A DNA stretch of 64,000 nt from Nonlabens xiamenensis (GCF_003865345.1 NZ_RMVE01000001.1:558001-622000), one strand, 5' to 3'; positions 1 through 9,117 are shown, counted from the stretch's first letter. Program-made: numbers and translations. Notes: generated from the sequence alone by a model not told the origin.

Positions 1-527
1 CCAAGGGCGTTAGAGATATGGTTGACCACCACAAAGGCAGTTTTATCGTTCAGTATCTTTTTATAAGCATCCATGTCCAAGGTTCCATTTTCCAAGACCG
101 GAATGACTTTTAGATGCGCTCCAACGCGCTCACAAAGCATTTGCCAAGGAACTATGTTAGAGTGATGCTCTACCGAGCTCACGATGAGTTCGTCTCCTTT
201 ATTTACAAACACATGCGCTCCATGGGCAACAGCGTTGATAGAATGTGTATTCCCAGACGTAAAAATTACTTGTTTGGCCTTAGGTATGTTAAAAAAGACC
301 CTGGCTTTTTCACGTGCTGCTTCAAAAAGATCCGTCGCTTCCTGGCTCAAAGCATGTACGCCACGGTGGATATTGGCATTGTATCGTGTATAATATTCGG
401 TAATGGCGTCTATGACCTGTTGAGGTTTTTGAGATGTCGCGGCATTGTCAAAATAGATCAGTGGTTGACCATTTACCTCTCTGGATAAAATGGGAAAATC
501 GGCCCTTATTTTCTGTATATCTAGCAT
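1..527 (-). CDS. sufS: Cysteine desulfurase SufS, 5' part only (cut by window edge)
   Basis: PLP enzyme that takes sulfur from cysteine and supplies it to the SUF Fe-S assembly system. The first 175 codons are visible, starting at ATG 525-527 with MLDIQKIRADFPIL. Family signatures are present: YFDNAATSQKP near residue 25, the NANIHRGVHALS segment, and SSVEHHSNIVPWQ with the His that contacts PLP. The PLP lysine and the catalytic cysteine lie beyond the window. It is last in the visible suf gene order but is separated from sufD by 131 bases that hold a hairpin terminator and a TAnnTTTG promoter, so it may be transcribed on its own. Family assignment is firm. The choice of SufS over IscS rests on context and the short SufS-type N-terminus. 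Confidence 0.95.
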   Translation of the reverse strand, partial: MLDIQKIRADFPILSREVNGQPLIYFDNAATSQKPQQVIDAITEYYTRYNANIHRGVHALSQEATDLFEAAREKARVFFNIPKAKQVIFTSGNTHSINAVAHGAHVFVNKGDELIVSSVEHHSNIVPWQMLCERVGAHLKVIPVLENGTLDMDAYKKILNDKTAFVVVNHISNAL

Positions 528-533
528 AGCACA

Positions 534-541
534 CAAAGGTA
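534..541 (-). promoter_or_regulatory. Predicted promoter -7 element of sufS
   Basis: On the minus strand this reads TACCTTTG, a perfect match to the Bacteroidota -7 consensus TAnnTTTG, and it ends only 6 bases before the sufS ATG. It lies downstream of the hairpin after sufD, which supports separate transcription of sufS. No convincing -33 TTG was seen at the usual spacing. Confidence 0.5.
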
Positions 542-600
542 CGATCCAGCGGATAAACAGCTGATCTTTTGGCCTTCATTTGGGAGTTGGGTGCCAGGCA

Positions 601-638
601 AAAAAAACTGCAGCCGATCAAGGACCAGCTGCAGTTGA
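601..638 (-). terminator. Rho-independent terminator between sufD and sufS
   Basis: On the minus strand a 9-bp perfect stem (AACTGCAGC / GCTGCAGTT, plus-strand arms 606-614 and 628-636, 13-base loop) runs directly into a tract of seven T. The orientation fits termination of the sufA-sufD transcript before sufS. Confidence 0.75.
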
Positions 639-658
639 TATCATCAATATTAGAAGGT

Positions 659-1972
659 TTAGAGGTCAAAGCCTATTTCCACATTGAGTTTTAAGGCGAT
701 AAGTTTAGTTATGCGCGCTTTAATCTCAGGGATTTTTACGCTTTCCAAAACGCTATTGGCAAAGGCATACATCAACAATGCTCGCGCTTCTTTTTTAGGA
801 ATCCCTCTGGATTGCATATAAAACAGTGCATCTTCATCCAGCTGACCAATCGTACATCCGTGTGAGCAACGGACATCATCAGCAAAGATTTCCAATTGCG
901 GCTTAGCATTGATGGTGGCCTTATCGCTGATCAGGATGTTGTTGTTTTGCTGGAAAGCATTTATTTTTTGTGCGACTTTATCTACCAATACTTTTCCGTT
1001 AAATACCCCTACTGCCTTATCGTCAAAAATTTGTTTGTATTCCTGATAACTCTCACAATTAGGGGAAGTATGGTGTACCAAGGTGGAATGATCCACGTGT
1101 TGTTTTCCTTCAATGATGGTCACTCCATTGAGTAAAGAGTTACAATGTTCTCCCCTTTGGTAGAAATACAGGTTATTTCGCGTAAGCGCACCGCCAAAAG
1201 AAAAAGTATGAAGACGCACTTCACTGTCTCCCTGTTGCTCCACGTTAGTGTGATCAATCAATGATGCGTTGAGTCGGTCGTTTTGGATCTTGTAGTAATC
1301 CACCATTGCTCTTTTATCCGCAAAAACTTCGGTCACTACGTTGGTCAACACGGCATTGTCTGTTAGACTTTGGTGTCTTTCTATAATTTGTACTTGAGCA
1401 TTTTCTTCAACGACTACAAGATTGCGTGGTTGAACCATTAAGTGATCTTCATTGCCTGTAGAGAAATAAACCACTTCTATTGGTTTTTCTACTGCTATGT
1501 TCTTTTTGATATGAATGTAAGCTCCTTCACGGGCAAAAGCGGTATTCAATGAACTCAGCCCGTCATTTCCAGCCAGTTTATTGTAATGTTTTTGAATAAC
1601 CGAACTGTATTTGGGATGGCTCAAAGCACTAGACATCAAGCAAACATCGAATTTATCGTGAGTGGTTTGCGACAGGTGCGAACTATAAATACCATCGATA
1701 AAAACTACCCTGTAGGCATCTATTTGATGTACCAAATATTTCTTGATGTCCTTATATTCTATGGCAGTTTCCTTTTTAGGAAATAACGTATAATCCTTGC
1801 CAAATAATGATTTTAGCGAGGTGTATTTATAAGCTTCTTCCTTGCGCATGGGAATGCCTTGACGCTCAAAATCGGCCAAGGCCTTGTTGCGTAATTGATG
1901 GACATAACTTTCTGTGTCGACCTCGTTTTCCAAGGCGATAAAGGAAGATACAATGTTATCCTTAAAACTCAT
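659..1972 (-). CDS. sufD: Fe-S cluster assembly scaffold protein SufD
   Basis: SufD, partner of SufB and SufC in the cytoplasmic SufBC2D scaffold on which Fe-S clusters are built. At 437 residues the length is usual. The C-terminal half carries the beta-helix SufBD core, and the conserved tail RCSHGCTIGQLDEDALFYM is followed by QSRGIPKKEARALLMYAF, a hallmark of the family. The N-terminal part has the PMRKEEAYKYTSL segment common to SufD. It lies 94 bases downstream of sufC on the same strand, the expected order. A terminator hairpin follows its stop codon. Confidence 0.96.
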   Translation of the reverse strand: MSFKDNIVSSFIALENEVDTESYVHQLRNKALADFERQGIPMRKEEAYKYTSLKSLFGKDYTLFPKKETAIEYKDIKKYLVHQIDAYRVVFIDGIYSSHLSQTTHDKFDVCLMSSALSHPKYSSVIQKHYNKLAGNDGLSSLNTAFAREGAYIHIKKNIAVEKPIEVVYFSTGNEDHLMVQPRNLVVVEENAQVQIIERHQSLTDNAVLTNVVTEVFADKRAMVDYYKIQNDRLNASLIDHTNVEQQGDSEVRLHTFSFGGALTRNNLYFYQRGEHCNSLLNGVTIIEGKQHVDHSTLVHHTSPNCESYQEYKQIFDDKAVGVFNGKVLVDKVAQKINAFQQNNNILISDKATINAKPQLEIFADDVRCSHGCTIGQLDEDALFYMQSRGIPKKEARALLMYAFANSVLESVKIPEIKARITKLIALKLNVEIGFDL

Positions 1973-2066
1973 TTGTTGTTTTTTTTCCTGCTTTTTCCCT
2001 TCAGTTGAGACCTGAAGTTTTCAAAGCATTATTATGGGTGAAATTGGCGTTTTCCGTAAAGGGGGC

Positions 2067-2819
2067 TTAAGCTTCTACTTCCTCCTTGATCCAATCATAA
2101 CCACGTTTTTCCAATTCATGGGCCAACTCTTTCCCCCCAGATTTAACTATACGACCTTGATAAAGTACATGGACGTAATCTGGAACAATGTAGTCCAACA
2201 ATCGCTGATAGTGCGTGATCACGATGGTTGCATTGTCTTTGCTACGCAATTTATTCACACCGTTGGCCACTATTTTGAGTGCGTCAATATCCAATCCTGA
2301 GTCGGTTTCATCCAAAATAGCCAATTGAGGTTCCAACATTGCCATTTGAAAAATTTCGTTTCGTTTCTTTTCCCCTCCTGAAAAACCTTCATTAAGAGAT
2401 CTGGAAAGGAACTTGCGGTCGATTTCCAACAATTCGGATTTTTCCCGGATCAGCTTCAGCATGTCTTTAGCTTTCATTTCTTCCTTACCTTGAGCCTTGC
2501 GGGTCTCATTGATCGCGGTTTTCATAAAGTTGGTTACCGAAACTCCAGGGATTTCTATGGGGTATTGAAACGAAAGGAAGATCCCTTTATGAGCGCGCTC
2601 ATCAGGATCCATTTCAGAAATATCTTGGTTGTTCATAGAGATTTCTCCACTGGTCATTTCATATTCCTCACGCCCGGCGATAACGTTGGCCAGGGTAGAT
2701 TTTCCGGATCCGTTGGGACCCATGATCGCGTGTACCTCACCGGCCTTTACCTCCAGGTTGATCCCTTTGAGAATTTCCTTATCCTCGATAGAGGCTTGTA
2801 AGTCTTTGATCTTTAACAT
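2067..2819 (-). CDS. sufC: Fe-S cluster assembly ATPase SufC
   Basis: ABC-type ATPase that drives conformational change of the SufBC2D complex. The 250 residues contain the Walker A motif GPNGSGKST (residues 34-42), the Q-loop region LSFQYPIEIPGVS, a signature helix FSGGEKKRNE and Walker B LAILDETDSGLDID. The acidic ETDSGLD variant is characteristic of SufC. The ATG at 2817-2819 comes 5 bases after the stop codon of the upstream lipoprotein gene, so the two are very probably translated from one mRNA. Confidence 0.97.
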   Translation of the reverse strand: MLKIKDLQASIEDKEILKGINLEVKAGEVHAIMGPNGSGKSTLANVIAGREEYEMTSGEISMNNQDISEMDPDERAHKGIFLSFQYPIEIPGVSVTNFMKTAINETRKAQGKEEMKAKDMLKLIREKSELLEIDRKFLSRSLNEGFSGGEKKRNEIFQMAMLEPQLAILDETDSGLDIDALKIVANGVNKLRSKDNATIVITHYQRLLDYIVPDYVHVLYQGRIVKSGGKELAHELEKRGYDWIKEEVEA

Positions 2820-2824
2820 AGCTG

Positions 2825-3268
2825 TTATTTAACGTCTTTAATGTCTATTGATGAGCCGGACTGTATGACATTATTATTTTTGGCCGGCGTTACTTCTATT
2901 ACTTTTTTTACCGTTAGCATTTGGTCCCATCCTTCACCAGACTCTTCCTTCATTGGGTTAGGCCCCAGGGTTCCAAAAACTACTACATTGACCATGTCGA
3001 ATTCAGTTTTTTTAAGCGCTTCAGCAACTTTATTGAGTTCATGCATCTTTTCGTCAATCTTGACGGCATAGATATCATTTCTCGTGGTCAATACCGCTGC
3101 ATCTGCGAGATAGATGAACTCTCCTCTGAACACTTCTTGACCTTCGGGAACCTGTTCTTCCAGGCTTGGGGTTTTTTCAGTATCGATCGCAGTGGTTTCC
3201 TCCTTTTCTTCTTGTTTGCAGGAGAGCAGGCTCAAGGCCATCATGGTTAAAACGATTATTCGTTTCAT
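2825..3268 (-). CDS. Putative lipoprotein encoded inside the suf operon
   Basis: Protein of 147 residues with a lipoprotein signal peptide: a short basic start, a hydrophobic stretch and the lipobox LSLLSC with Cys at about position 17, followed by an acidic linker. The mature part (about residues 40-135) has alternating hydrophobic strands, for example FRGEFIYLADAAVL and MLTVKKVIEVTP, compatible with a small OB-like or beta-barrel fold. I do not recognise a named family. It sits between sufB (35 bases) and sufC (5 bases) on the same strand. Export to the envelope makes a direct part in cytoplasmic Fe-S assembly unlikely. A stress-sensing or iron-related role is speculation. Confidence 0.85.
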   Translation of the reverse strand: MKRIIVLTMMALSLLSCKQEEKEETTAIDTEKTPSLEEQVPEGQEVFRGEFIYLADAAVLTTRNDIYAVKIDEKMHELNKVAEALKKTEFDMVNVVVFGTLGPNPMKEESGEGWDQMLTVKKVIEVTPAKNNNVIQSGSSIDIKDVK

Positions 3269-3303
3269 AGTTGGAAATTTATGGGTTGATATTAATTAAC
3301 GAC

Positions 3304-4752
3304 TTATCCTACAGAACCTTCAAGGCTGATTTCCAATAATTTTTGGGCCTCTACGGCAAATTCCATCGGTAGTTTGTTCAACACCTCTTTAGAGAATCCG
3401 TTGACGATTAAGGCGATGGCTTTTTCTGTATCGATCCCGCGTTGGTTACAGTAGAAAATTTGGTCTTCACCGATCTTACTGGTAGTCGCTTCATGTTCAA
3501 TTTTGGAAGAACTATTGCTATTTTCAATGTACGGGAACGTATGTGCGCCACATTCATTACCCATCAGCAAGCTGTCACATTGTGAAAAATTACGAGCATT
3601 GGTTGCTCTTGGGTTGATTTTTACCAGTCCGCGATAGGAGTTTTGGGATTTCCCAGCGCTGATTCCTTTAGAAATGATGGTCGACTTGGTGTTTTTACCC
3701 AGGTGAATCATCTTGGTACCAGTGTCCGCCTGTTGAAAGTTATTGGTAACAGCAATAGAGTAAAATTCGCCAACAGAATTATCTCCTTTTAACACGCAGC
3801 TGGGATATTTCCAGGTCACTGCGCTACCTGTCTCTACTTGAGTCCAAGAGATTTTGGCATTTTTCTCACATAAGCCTCTTTTGGTCACAAAATTGAACAC
3901 ACCACCCTTTCCTTCGGCATTTCCAGGGTACCAATTCTGTACAGTGGAATATTTAATTTCTGCATCGTCCAGAGCAATAAGCTCTACCACGGCAGCGTGA
4001 AGTTGGTTTTCATCCCTACTGGGAGCGGTACAACCTTCTAGGTAGGAAACATAACTACCTTTATCGGCTACCACAAGGGTACGCTCAAATTGTCCGGTGC
4101 CTGCCTGATTTATTCTAAAGTAGGTGGACAGTTCCATTGGGCATTTGACCCCTTTGGGAATGTAACAGAATGACCCATCAGAAAATACGGCGCTGTTCAA
4201 TGCCGCGTAATAATTGTCTTTTTGCGGCACGACAGTTCCGAGATATTTTTTGACCAACTCTGGATGATTTCGAATCGCCTCTGAGATCGGACAGAAAATA
4301 ATACCTTTTTCTGCCAGGGTCTCTTTAAATGTAGTAGCTACAGATACCGAGTCCATCACGATGTCTACAGCTACACCGGCCAGTTTCTTTTGTTCTTCAA
4401 GAGATATACCTAAACGTTCAAAAGTGTTCAGCAATTCTGGATCTACTTCATCCAGGCTGTTGTACTTGGGTTTTTTATTTGGAGCCGAATAGTAGGAAAT
4501 GGCTTGTAGATCAGGTTTTTCATAATGGACATTGGCCCATTCAGGTTCTTCCATCTCCATGAAATACCTGTAGGACTCCAGTCGCCATTCAGTCATCCAT
4601 TCCGGCTCATTTTTCTTAGCAGATATAATACGAATGACCTCTTCACTTAGACCTATGGGAATAGTGTCAGATTCTATGTCAGTATAGAAACCGTACTCGT
4701 ACTCCTTTTCCTTAAGTTCTTTTTCTAACTGTTCTTCTGTGTACTTTGACAT
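3304..4752 (-). CDS. sufB: Fe-S cluster assembly scaffold protein SufB
   Basis: Core subunit of the SufBC2D scaffold that receives sulfur from SufS/SufE and builds the nascent cluster. At 482 residues it is full length. Clear SufB motifs include [32 protein letters not shown], the segment around [10 protein letters not shown] and [12 protein letters not shown], in which Cys401 corresponds to the cluster and sulfur acceptor Cys405 of E. coli SufB. The end reads STSKIGEDQ-type sequence ([18 protein letters not shown]). It is second in the suf order, 54 bases after sufA. Confidence 0.97.
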   Translation of the reverse strand: MSKYTEEQLEKELKEKEYEYGFYTDIESDTIPIGLSEEVIRIISAKKNEPEWMTEWRLESYRYFMEMEEPEWANVHYEKPDLQAISYYSAPNKKPKYNSLDEVDPELLNTFERLGISLEEQKKLAGVAVDIVMDSVSVATTFKETLAEKGIIFCPISEAIRNHPELVKKYLGTVVPQKDNYYAALNSAVFSDGSFCYIPKGVKCPMELSTYFRINQAGTGQFERTLVVADKGSYVSYLEGCTAPSRDENQLHAAVVELIALDDAEIKYSTVQNWYPGNAEGKGGVFNFVTKRGLCEKNAKISWTQVETGSAVTWKYPSCVLKGDNSVGEFYSIAVTNNFQQADTGTKMIHLGKNTKSTIISKGISAGKSQNSYRGLVKINPRATNARNFSQCDSLLMGNECGAHTFPYIENSNSSSKIEHEATTSKIGEDQIFYCNQRGIDTEKAIALIVNGFSKEVLNKLPMEFAVEAQKLLEISLEGSVG

Positions 4753-4806
4753 GCAATTTGTTTTAAGTGACCAAAAAAGCCTGGGGTTTCCCTCAATAAA
4801 ATGATT

Positions 4807-5136
4807 TTAAAGAGAAAATGATTCACCACACCCGCAAGTGCGTTGCGCATTAGGGTTATTAAATACAAAACCCTTTCCGTTGAGACCGCCACTATATTCC
4901 AGAGTCGTTCCCACGAGATATAAAAAACTTTTTTTGTCCACCGCAATTTTTACTTGGTTGGCCTCAAAAACCTTATCAGTGTCGGCAGATTCCCTATCAA
5001 ATTTCAAGTCATAGGACAAACCGCTGCATCCACCGCTTTTGACGCCTACCCGCACAAAATCCGTGTCGATGGCAAAACCTTCCTCACTCATCAATTGGGC
5101 AAGTTTGGTTTTTGCTGTTTCAGAAACCTTTATCAT
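4807..5136 (-). CDS. sufA: A-type Fe-S carrier protein (SufA/IscA family)
   Basis: HesB/IscA-like protein of 109 residues that carries Fe-S clusters to target proteins. The three invariant cysteines are present: Cys37 in GGCSGLSY and Cys101 and Cys103 in the C-terminal RTCGCGESF. It is the first gene of the suf cluster, and a TAnnTTTG promoter lies 25 bases upstream of its ATG, so it probably starts the operon. Sequence alone cannot separate SufA from IscA or ErpA. The name is taken from the suf context. Confidence 0.93.
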   Translation of the reverse strand: MIKVSETAKTKLAQLMSEEGFAIDTDFVRVGVKSGGCSGLSYDLKFDRESADTDKVFEANQVKIAVDKKSFLYLVGTTLEYSGGLNGKGFVFNNPNAQRTCGCGESFSL

Positions 5137-5161
5137 AAAAATGGCTTATTTAAAATGGCTA

Positions 5162-5169
5162 CAAATATA
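5162..5169 (-). promoter_or_regulatory. Predicted promoter -7 element of the suf operon
   Basis: On the minus strand this reads TATATTTG, matching TAnnTTTG, 25 bases upstream of the sufA ATG. It is the best promoter candidate for sufA-sufB-lipoprotein-sufC-sufD. No clear -33 TTG is visible. Confidence 0.55.
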
Positions 5170-5400
5170 CGATATGGAACGCGGTAAACATTGGGTTTCC
5201 ATGATATTCTCGTATAGCGTTATATGAGTCGTTTATGACAGCCAGAACCTACAATAAGACCTTTGTTGTTTTCTTTTCTTCTGAGGAGGGATTAACCAAT
5301 CATTTGAGAATTAAAGCCAGTGCCACTTTCAATAAATTTTGTTTGAAATTTCAGTGGTTATAAAAGCTTTTGTTTTGATGGTGATCATACAGCTAAGTCG

Positions 5401-5408
5401 TAATTTTG
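5401..5408 (+). promoter_or_regulatory. Predicted promoter -7 element of thiL
   Basis: TAATTTTG matches TAnnTTTG and ends 4 bases before the thiL ATG at 5413. A TTTTG about 23 bases upstream could serve as the -33 element. The spacing implies a leaderless or almost leaderless transcript. Confidence 0.55.
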
Positions 5409-5412
5409 CAGC

Positions 5413-6456
5413 ATGATAGAAGATAAGAATCCGCAGCGCACACCAGTAGAACGATTGGGCGAATTTGGCCTGATTGATCATATCACCAAAACATTTCAAC
5501 CGGTACAACCATCTACCCTCAAAAGTATAGGTGATGATGCCGCCGTTATTCATCATGAATCACCAACTGTAGTGACCACTGATATGTTAGTGGAAGGAGT
5601 TCATTTTGACTTGAGCTATGTGCCTTTAAAACATTTAGGTTATAAAGCCATCATGGTCAATCTGTCTGATATATATGCCATGAATGCAAAGGCAAGACAG
5701 GTTACGGTTTCACTGGCGTTGTCTAATCGATTTCCTGTAGAGGCGGTAGAGGAATTATATGACGGCATACATTTGGCTTGTAAAAATTACGGTGTGGATT
5801 TGATAGGGGGTGATACCACGTCTTCATTAAGCGGCCTGGTGATATCTGTAACCGCTGTAGGAGAGCAGCAGGCAGAAAAAATCACTTACAGAAAGGGTGC
5901 TCAAGATGGAGATTTATTGTTGGTCAGCGGAGATTTAGGTGCTGCGTATATGGGATTGCAAATATTGGAAAGAGAAAAAGCCGTCTTTAAGGCCAATCCG
6001 CAAAATCAGCCAGATATAGAAGCCTACAGCTATTTATTGGAACGCCAACTGAAACCGGAAGCGAGAAAAGATATTCCGGAATTATTGGAAGGTCTGGGTG
6101 TTTTACCTACCAGTATGATCGATTTATCCGATGGATTGAGCTCAGAAATTATTCACTTAAGTAAGAACAGCGAAGTAGGTATCAGGTTGTACGAGGAGAA
6201 AATTCCGCTAGATCCTACGGTGATTAGTGCCTGTGAAGAGTTTGGCTTAGACAGTACCACTATCGCTTTAAGTGGTGGGGAAGATTACGAACTATTATTT
6301 ACGATTGGTCAAGAGGATTTTCCAAAGGTCAAAGCAAATCCCAATCTCACAGTAATCGGTCATGTAATGGATGCCTCATTTGGTAACCACCTTGTTACCA
6401 GAGGGGGAGAGCAAATACCGATCCAGGCGATGGGATGGAATAGTTTTCAAGAATAA
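5413..6456 (+). CDS. thiL: Thiamine-monophosphate kinase
   Basis: ATP-dependent kinase of the last thiamine diphosphate step (thiamine monophosphate to diphosphate). The 347 residues contain the AIR-synthase-type signature IGDDAAVI near residue 40, TTDMLVEGVHFDL (metal and substrate binding), the MVNLSDIYAMNA segment, GGDTTSS near residue 138, and the C-terminal DLSDGLSSEI and SGGEDYELLFT motifs. It is monocistronic, divergent from the suf operon, and its 3' end overlaps by 10 bases the end of the convergent small gene. I see no thi-box riboswitch upstream. Confidence 0.95.
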   Translation: MIEDKNPQRTPVERLGEFGLIDHITKTFQPVQPSTLKSIGDDAAVIHHESPTVVTTDMLVEGVHFDLSYVPLKHLGYKAIMVNLSDIYAMNAKARQVTVSLALSNRFPVEAVEELYDGIHLACKNYGVDLIGGDTTSSLSGLVISVTAVGEQQAEKITYRKGAQDGDLLLVSGDLGAAYMGLQILEREKAVFKANPQNQPDIEAYSYLLERQLKPEARKDIPELLEGLGVLPTSMIDLSDGLSSEIIHLSKNSEVGIRLYEEKIPLDPTVISACEEFGLDSTTIALSGGEDYELLFTIGQEDFPKVKANPNLTVIGHVMDASFGNHLVTRGGEQIPIQAMGWNSFQE

Positions 6457-6689
6457 AGCTGTACTCCAGCACGTCGACGTTTGCGTGCTACATCATTCAG
6501 GGCGCGGTTGATTTGGTGATAGCTATCGCTCAAAGGCACTGTCTGACCGAAAATGTTGGTGGTAACTTCTTTTCCGCAATTTGCGCAACACATTTCTTGT
6601 ATACGGTCATTAACTACATGGGAAGTTCTGAAACGATGACCGGTAAGCGAGCAGCCCACCGACTTAATTAAGGAGAATTTGTTGTTCAT
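6447..6689 (-). CDS. Small Cys/His-rich hypothetical protein
   Basis: Protein of 80 residues without a signal peptide. Candidate metal ligands are Cys13 and His18 in GCSLTGHRF, and Cys34, Cys35 and Cys38 in MCCANCGKEV, which resembles a zinc ribbon. The C-terminal half is basic (ARKRRRAG), so nucleic-acid or membrane-surface binding is possible. It is convergent with thiL and the coding ends overlap by 10 bases. I do not know the family. Coding status is supported by codon-like composition and the ordered CxxC pattern, not by a named homolog. Confidence 0.75.
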   Translation of the reverse strand: MNNKFSLIKSVGCSLTGHRFRTSHVVNDRIQEMCCANCGKEVTTNIFGQTVPLSDSYHQINRALNDVARKRRRAGVQLYS

Positions 6690-6783
6690 ACATTTCGTTT
6701 TAAGCTAAAGAAATAATCGGTTTGACCGACTAACGACAGCAATGTAATTAAAAGTTATTAACATAGCGGTCAAAAACACCAAA

Positions 6784-7539
6784 TTATTCGACGAAATGCA
6801 AGTTTTTAAAAATTGTGTCTGACGAAGTGAGAATCGACATGTGCCCAGAATTTATAGCTTTAAACCTGCCACCTAGATTAAAACACTCTTTTTCAATAAG
6901 TTGAGCGTTAATTACATTATCCCGACGCCCAGCGATGTAAATAACTGGAAAATCCACATCTCTTAATGAATTCACAAAACTTTCTCTATTGCGCATAGAT
7001 TTCAATGCCTGCAGAATGGTATTTGTTGATAAGTGCAAGGCATTTTCCTTCATGTTTCCTATGCGATCCTCGTACAGTTCCTGCTCCTGAGGTGTAAAAA
7101 GATTACTCACCGCCATACTGATATAAGCCTCCTGATATTTTTGGATCAATTCTATGGATCTGTCTCGCACGATTTTACGTTCGTTTGTGTCAGCGCCGGC
7201 CATGCTGTTGATCAAATGAAGTGATAAGACTTTAGTTGGGTTCGCTTTCGCGAAAGCGGAACATACATATCCACCCATACTGTGACCCATCAAATGACAG
7301 GTGTGGATGTTTTCTTTTTTTAATATGGCATCTAACTCTTCCGCCAGTTCCTCTAAACTATATTCATGAGTAAATTCACCAGATTGTCCGTGACCAGGTA
7401 AATCAATGCTCAGGATATCAAATGTTGATGCAAGCAAAGGACTTAAGAACCGCCACTGTTTCATACTGCCCAGAAACCCATGAATCAGGACCAAGGTTGG
7501 CTTGCCAGTATTTATATATTGATAATGAAGTCTGGTCAT
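6784..7539 (-). CDS. Alpha/beta hydrolase (MenH/BioH-like fold)
   Basis: Cytoplasmic serine hydrolase of 251 residues. The oxyanion region is LVLIHGFLGSMKQW, followed by SIDLPGHGQS, the nucleophile elbow GHSMGG with Ser87, Asp207 in AGRRDNVI and His233 in NSGHMS, a complete triad. Substrate is not predictable: MenH-like synthases and general esterases share this layout. Residues 95-99 (AFAKA) are encoded by the repeated palindrome CGCTTTCGCGAAAGCG. A TACCTTTG promoter ends 4 bases before the ATG. Confidence 0.9.
   Translation of the reverse strand: MTRLHYQYINTGKPTLVLIHGFLGSMKQWRFLSPLLASTFDILSIDLPGHGQSGEFTHEYSLEELAEELDAILKKENIHTCHLMGHSMGGYVCSAFAKANPTKVLSLHLINSMAGADTNERKIVRDRSIELIQKYQEAYISMAVSNLFTPQEQELYEDRIGNMKENALHLSTNTILQALKSMRNRESFVNSLRDVDFPVIYIAGRRDNVINAQLIEKECFNLGGRFKAINSGHMSILTSSDTIFKNLHFVE
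7243..7258. repeat. Palindromic repeat copy 1 (16 bp, perfect)
   Basis: CGCTTTCGCGAAAGCG inside the minus-strand hydrolase gene, read as AFAKA just after the nucleophile helix. Confidence 0.9.
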
Positions 7540-7543
7540 GCTG

Positions 7544-7551
7544 CAAAGGTA
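7544..7551 (-). promoter_or_regulatory. Predicted promoter -7 element of the hydrolase gene
   Basis: On the minus strand TACCTTTG lies 4 bases upstream of the ATG at 7537-7539, a perfect TAnnTTTG match. It implies a leaderless mRNA. Confidence 0.55.
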
Positions 7552-7644
7552 CTGTGGTCACGCCAAAACAGTTTATCACAAAAGTATCACAAGTCCCAAA
7601 ATTTGGTTAAATTGGGCGCATTCCTTTCAAGACTACAGTTACTG

Positions 7645-8994
7645 ATGAAGCATATTTATTTTTACCTGCTGACTGGCCTGATATTCATTTCCTGTGCAGA
7701 TGATCGGGATGATTATGATGTAGCTCAATCTGCACTAGATTTGCGTTTAGAAGAATTGCTCGAACAGGCGGCCGGCGGGCAGGGAAAGGAATTTTTTATA
7801 CTTCCAGAAAGTGATGACTACGCTTCCATACCACAAGATCCGCTGAATCCACTTACCGCTTCCAAAGTAGAATTAGGAATGTTTCTTTTACATGAAACAG
7901 CCATGGGCGGTTCTCCAAAAATGATACAAATGCAAGGTACCTATTCCTGTGCTTCCTGTCATCCAGTGGCCTCCAGTTTTTATTCGGGTAGACGTCAGGG
8001 AATCGGGGAATGTGGAACTGGTTTCGGATCGGTGGGTGAAAGCAGGCAGCTTAATCTCAATGTTCCTTTGGATTCCATAGACATTCAACCCATCAGGGTA
8101 CCTACTTTACTCAATGTGGCCTATCAGGATGTCGCCTTATGGAATGGAATGTTAGGTGGAACCGGCACCAACATTGGCACGGAATCTCAATGGACGGCAG
8201 CTGGTGTTCCAGAAAACAACCTAGGATTCCAAGGTTTGGAAATTCAAGGAATTGTAGGTCAGCAAACACACCGACTGAAGGTTGATGAAGATTTTGTAAA
8301 TAATAATGGTTACCGACAGCTATTTGACCAGGCTTTTCCAGCCTTGGCGCCATCAGATCGCTATACTACCCAGTCTGCAGCACTGGCTATTGCAGCTTTT
8401 AATCGGACGCTACTTTCTAATGATGCTCCATGGCAAGCATACCTTAAGGGAGATTACCGTGCCTTGACAGATCAGGAAAAAAGAGGAGCCATTGTTTTTG
8501 CTGGCAAAGGTGAGTGTATAAATTGTCATACCGGACCTGCCTTAAAAGATCAGGATTTTCATGCATTTGGTTTTGGACATTTCGACGATTCCCAGGATGC
8601 AGTGGTGTTGGATGATGGTGGATTTGATGCGGTGCGCAGAGGACGCGGAGGTTTTACCGGTAATTCTGCTGACGATTATAAATTCAAGACACCTACCTTA
8701 TATAATCTGAGGGATGCGGCATTTTATGGACACGGAGGTACTTTCAACAGTATCGCCGAGGTTGTTAGGTATAAGAACGCCAATGACCTACAAGATCCAG
8801 CGGCTCGGGCTAACCTGGCCTCTGAGATGGGTAACATCAACCTCACCTTCCAAGAAATGGAAGATTTGACCCAGTTTTTGGAATTTGCTCTGTACGACTC
8901 TACCTTAGATCGATATGTGCCTGAATCGGTAAAATCTGGTAATTGTTTTCCCAATGCAGACGTGCAAAGCCGATTGGATTTGGGTTGCAATTGA
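7645..8994 (+). CDS. Di-heme cytochrome c peroxidase-family lipoprotein
   Basis: Envelope c-type cytochrome of the CCP/MauG superfamily. There are two heme-binding motifs, CASCH (Cys102, Cys105, His106) and CINCH (Cys291, Cys294, His295), and a conserved second-domain segment FKTPTLYNLRDAAFYGHGG. The reading frame is open from 7480, but the ATG at 7645 gives a proper lipoprotein signal (hydrophobic stretch ending FISC, Cys17), so that start is chosen and yields 449 residues. Family members either reduce H2O2 or oxidise protein or small-molecule substrates. Which applies here cannot be told. Two stretches near residues 150-180 and 310-340 look like long loops. Confidence 0.9.
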   Translation: MKHIYFYLLTGLIFISCADDRDDYDVAQSALDLRLEELLEQAAGGQGKEFFILPESDDYASIPQDPLNPLTASKVELGMFLLHETAMGGSPKMIQMQGTYSCASCHPVASSFYSGRRQGIGECGTGFGSVGESRQLNLNVPLDSIDIQPIRVPTLLNVAYQDVALWNGMLGGTGTNIGTESQWTAAGVPENNLGFQGLEIQGIVGQQTHRLKVDEDFVNNNGYRQLFDQAFPALAPSDRYTTQSAALAIAAFNRTLLSNDAPWQAYLKGDYRALTDQEKRGAIVFAGKGECINCHTGPALKDQDFHAFGFGHFDDSQDAVVLDDGGFDAVRRGRGGFTGNSADDYKFKTPTLYNLRDAAFYGHGGTFNSIAEVVRYKNANDLQDPAARANLASEMGNINLTFQEMEDLTQFLEFALYDSTLDRYVPESVKSGNCFPNADVQSRLDLGCN

Positions 8995-9117
8995 TGCTGT
9001 CATTTATGAAAACTGTGATCAATTAAACTATAACAACAGGCTTTCAACACAAACTATCTCATAATTACCGCGATTAAGGATATTCATAGAAGTCTGCAAC
9101 AAATACCTGTAAAGGAT

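Noticed and set aside
448-669. Minus-strand ORF of 73 codons across the sufD-sufS gap
   Set aside because: It overlaps the sufS coding start in another frame and includes the terminator hairpin. The peptide has no coding character.
7480-7644. Longer N-terminus of the cytochrome peroxidase from an upstream ATG
   Set aside because: The extra 55 residues precede a perfect lipoprotein signal and overlap the divergent hydrolase start and its promoter.
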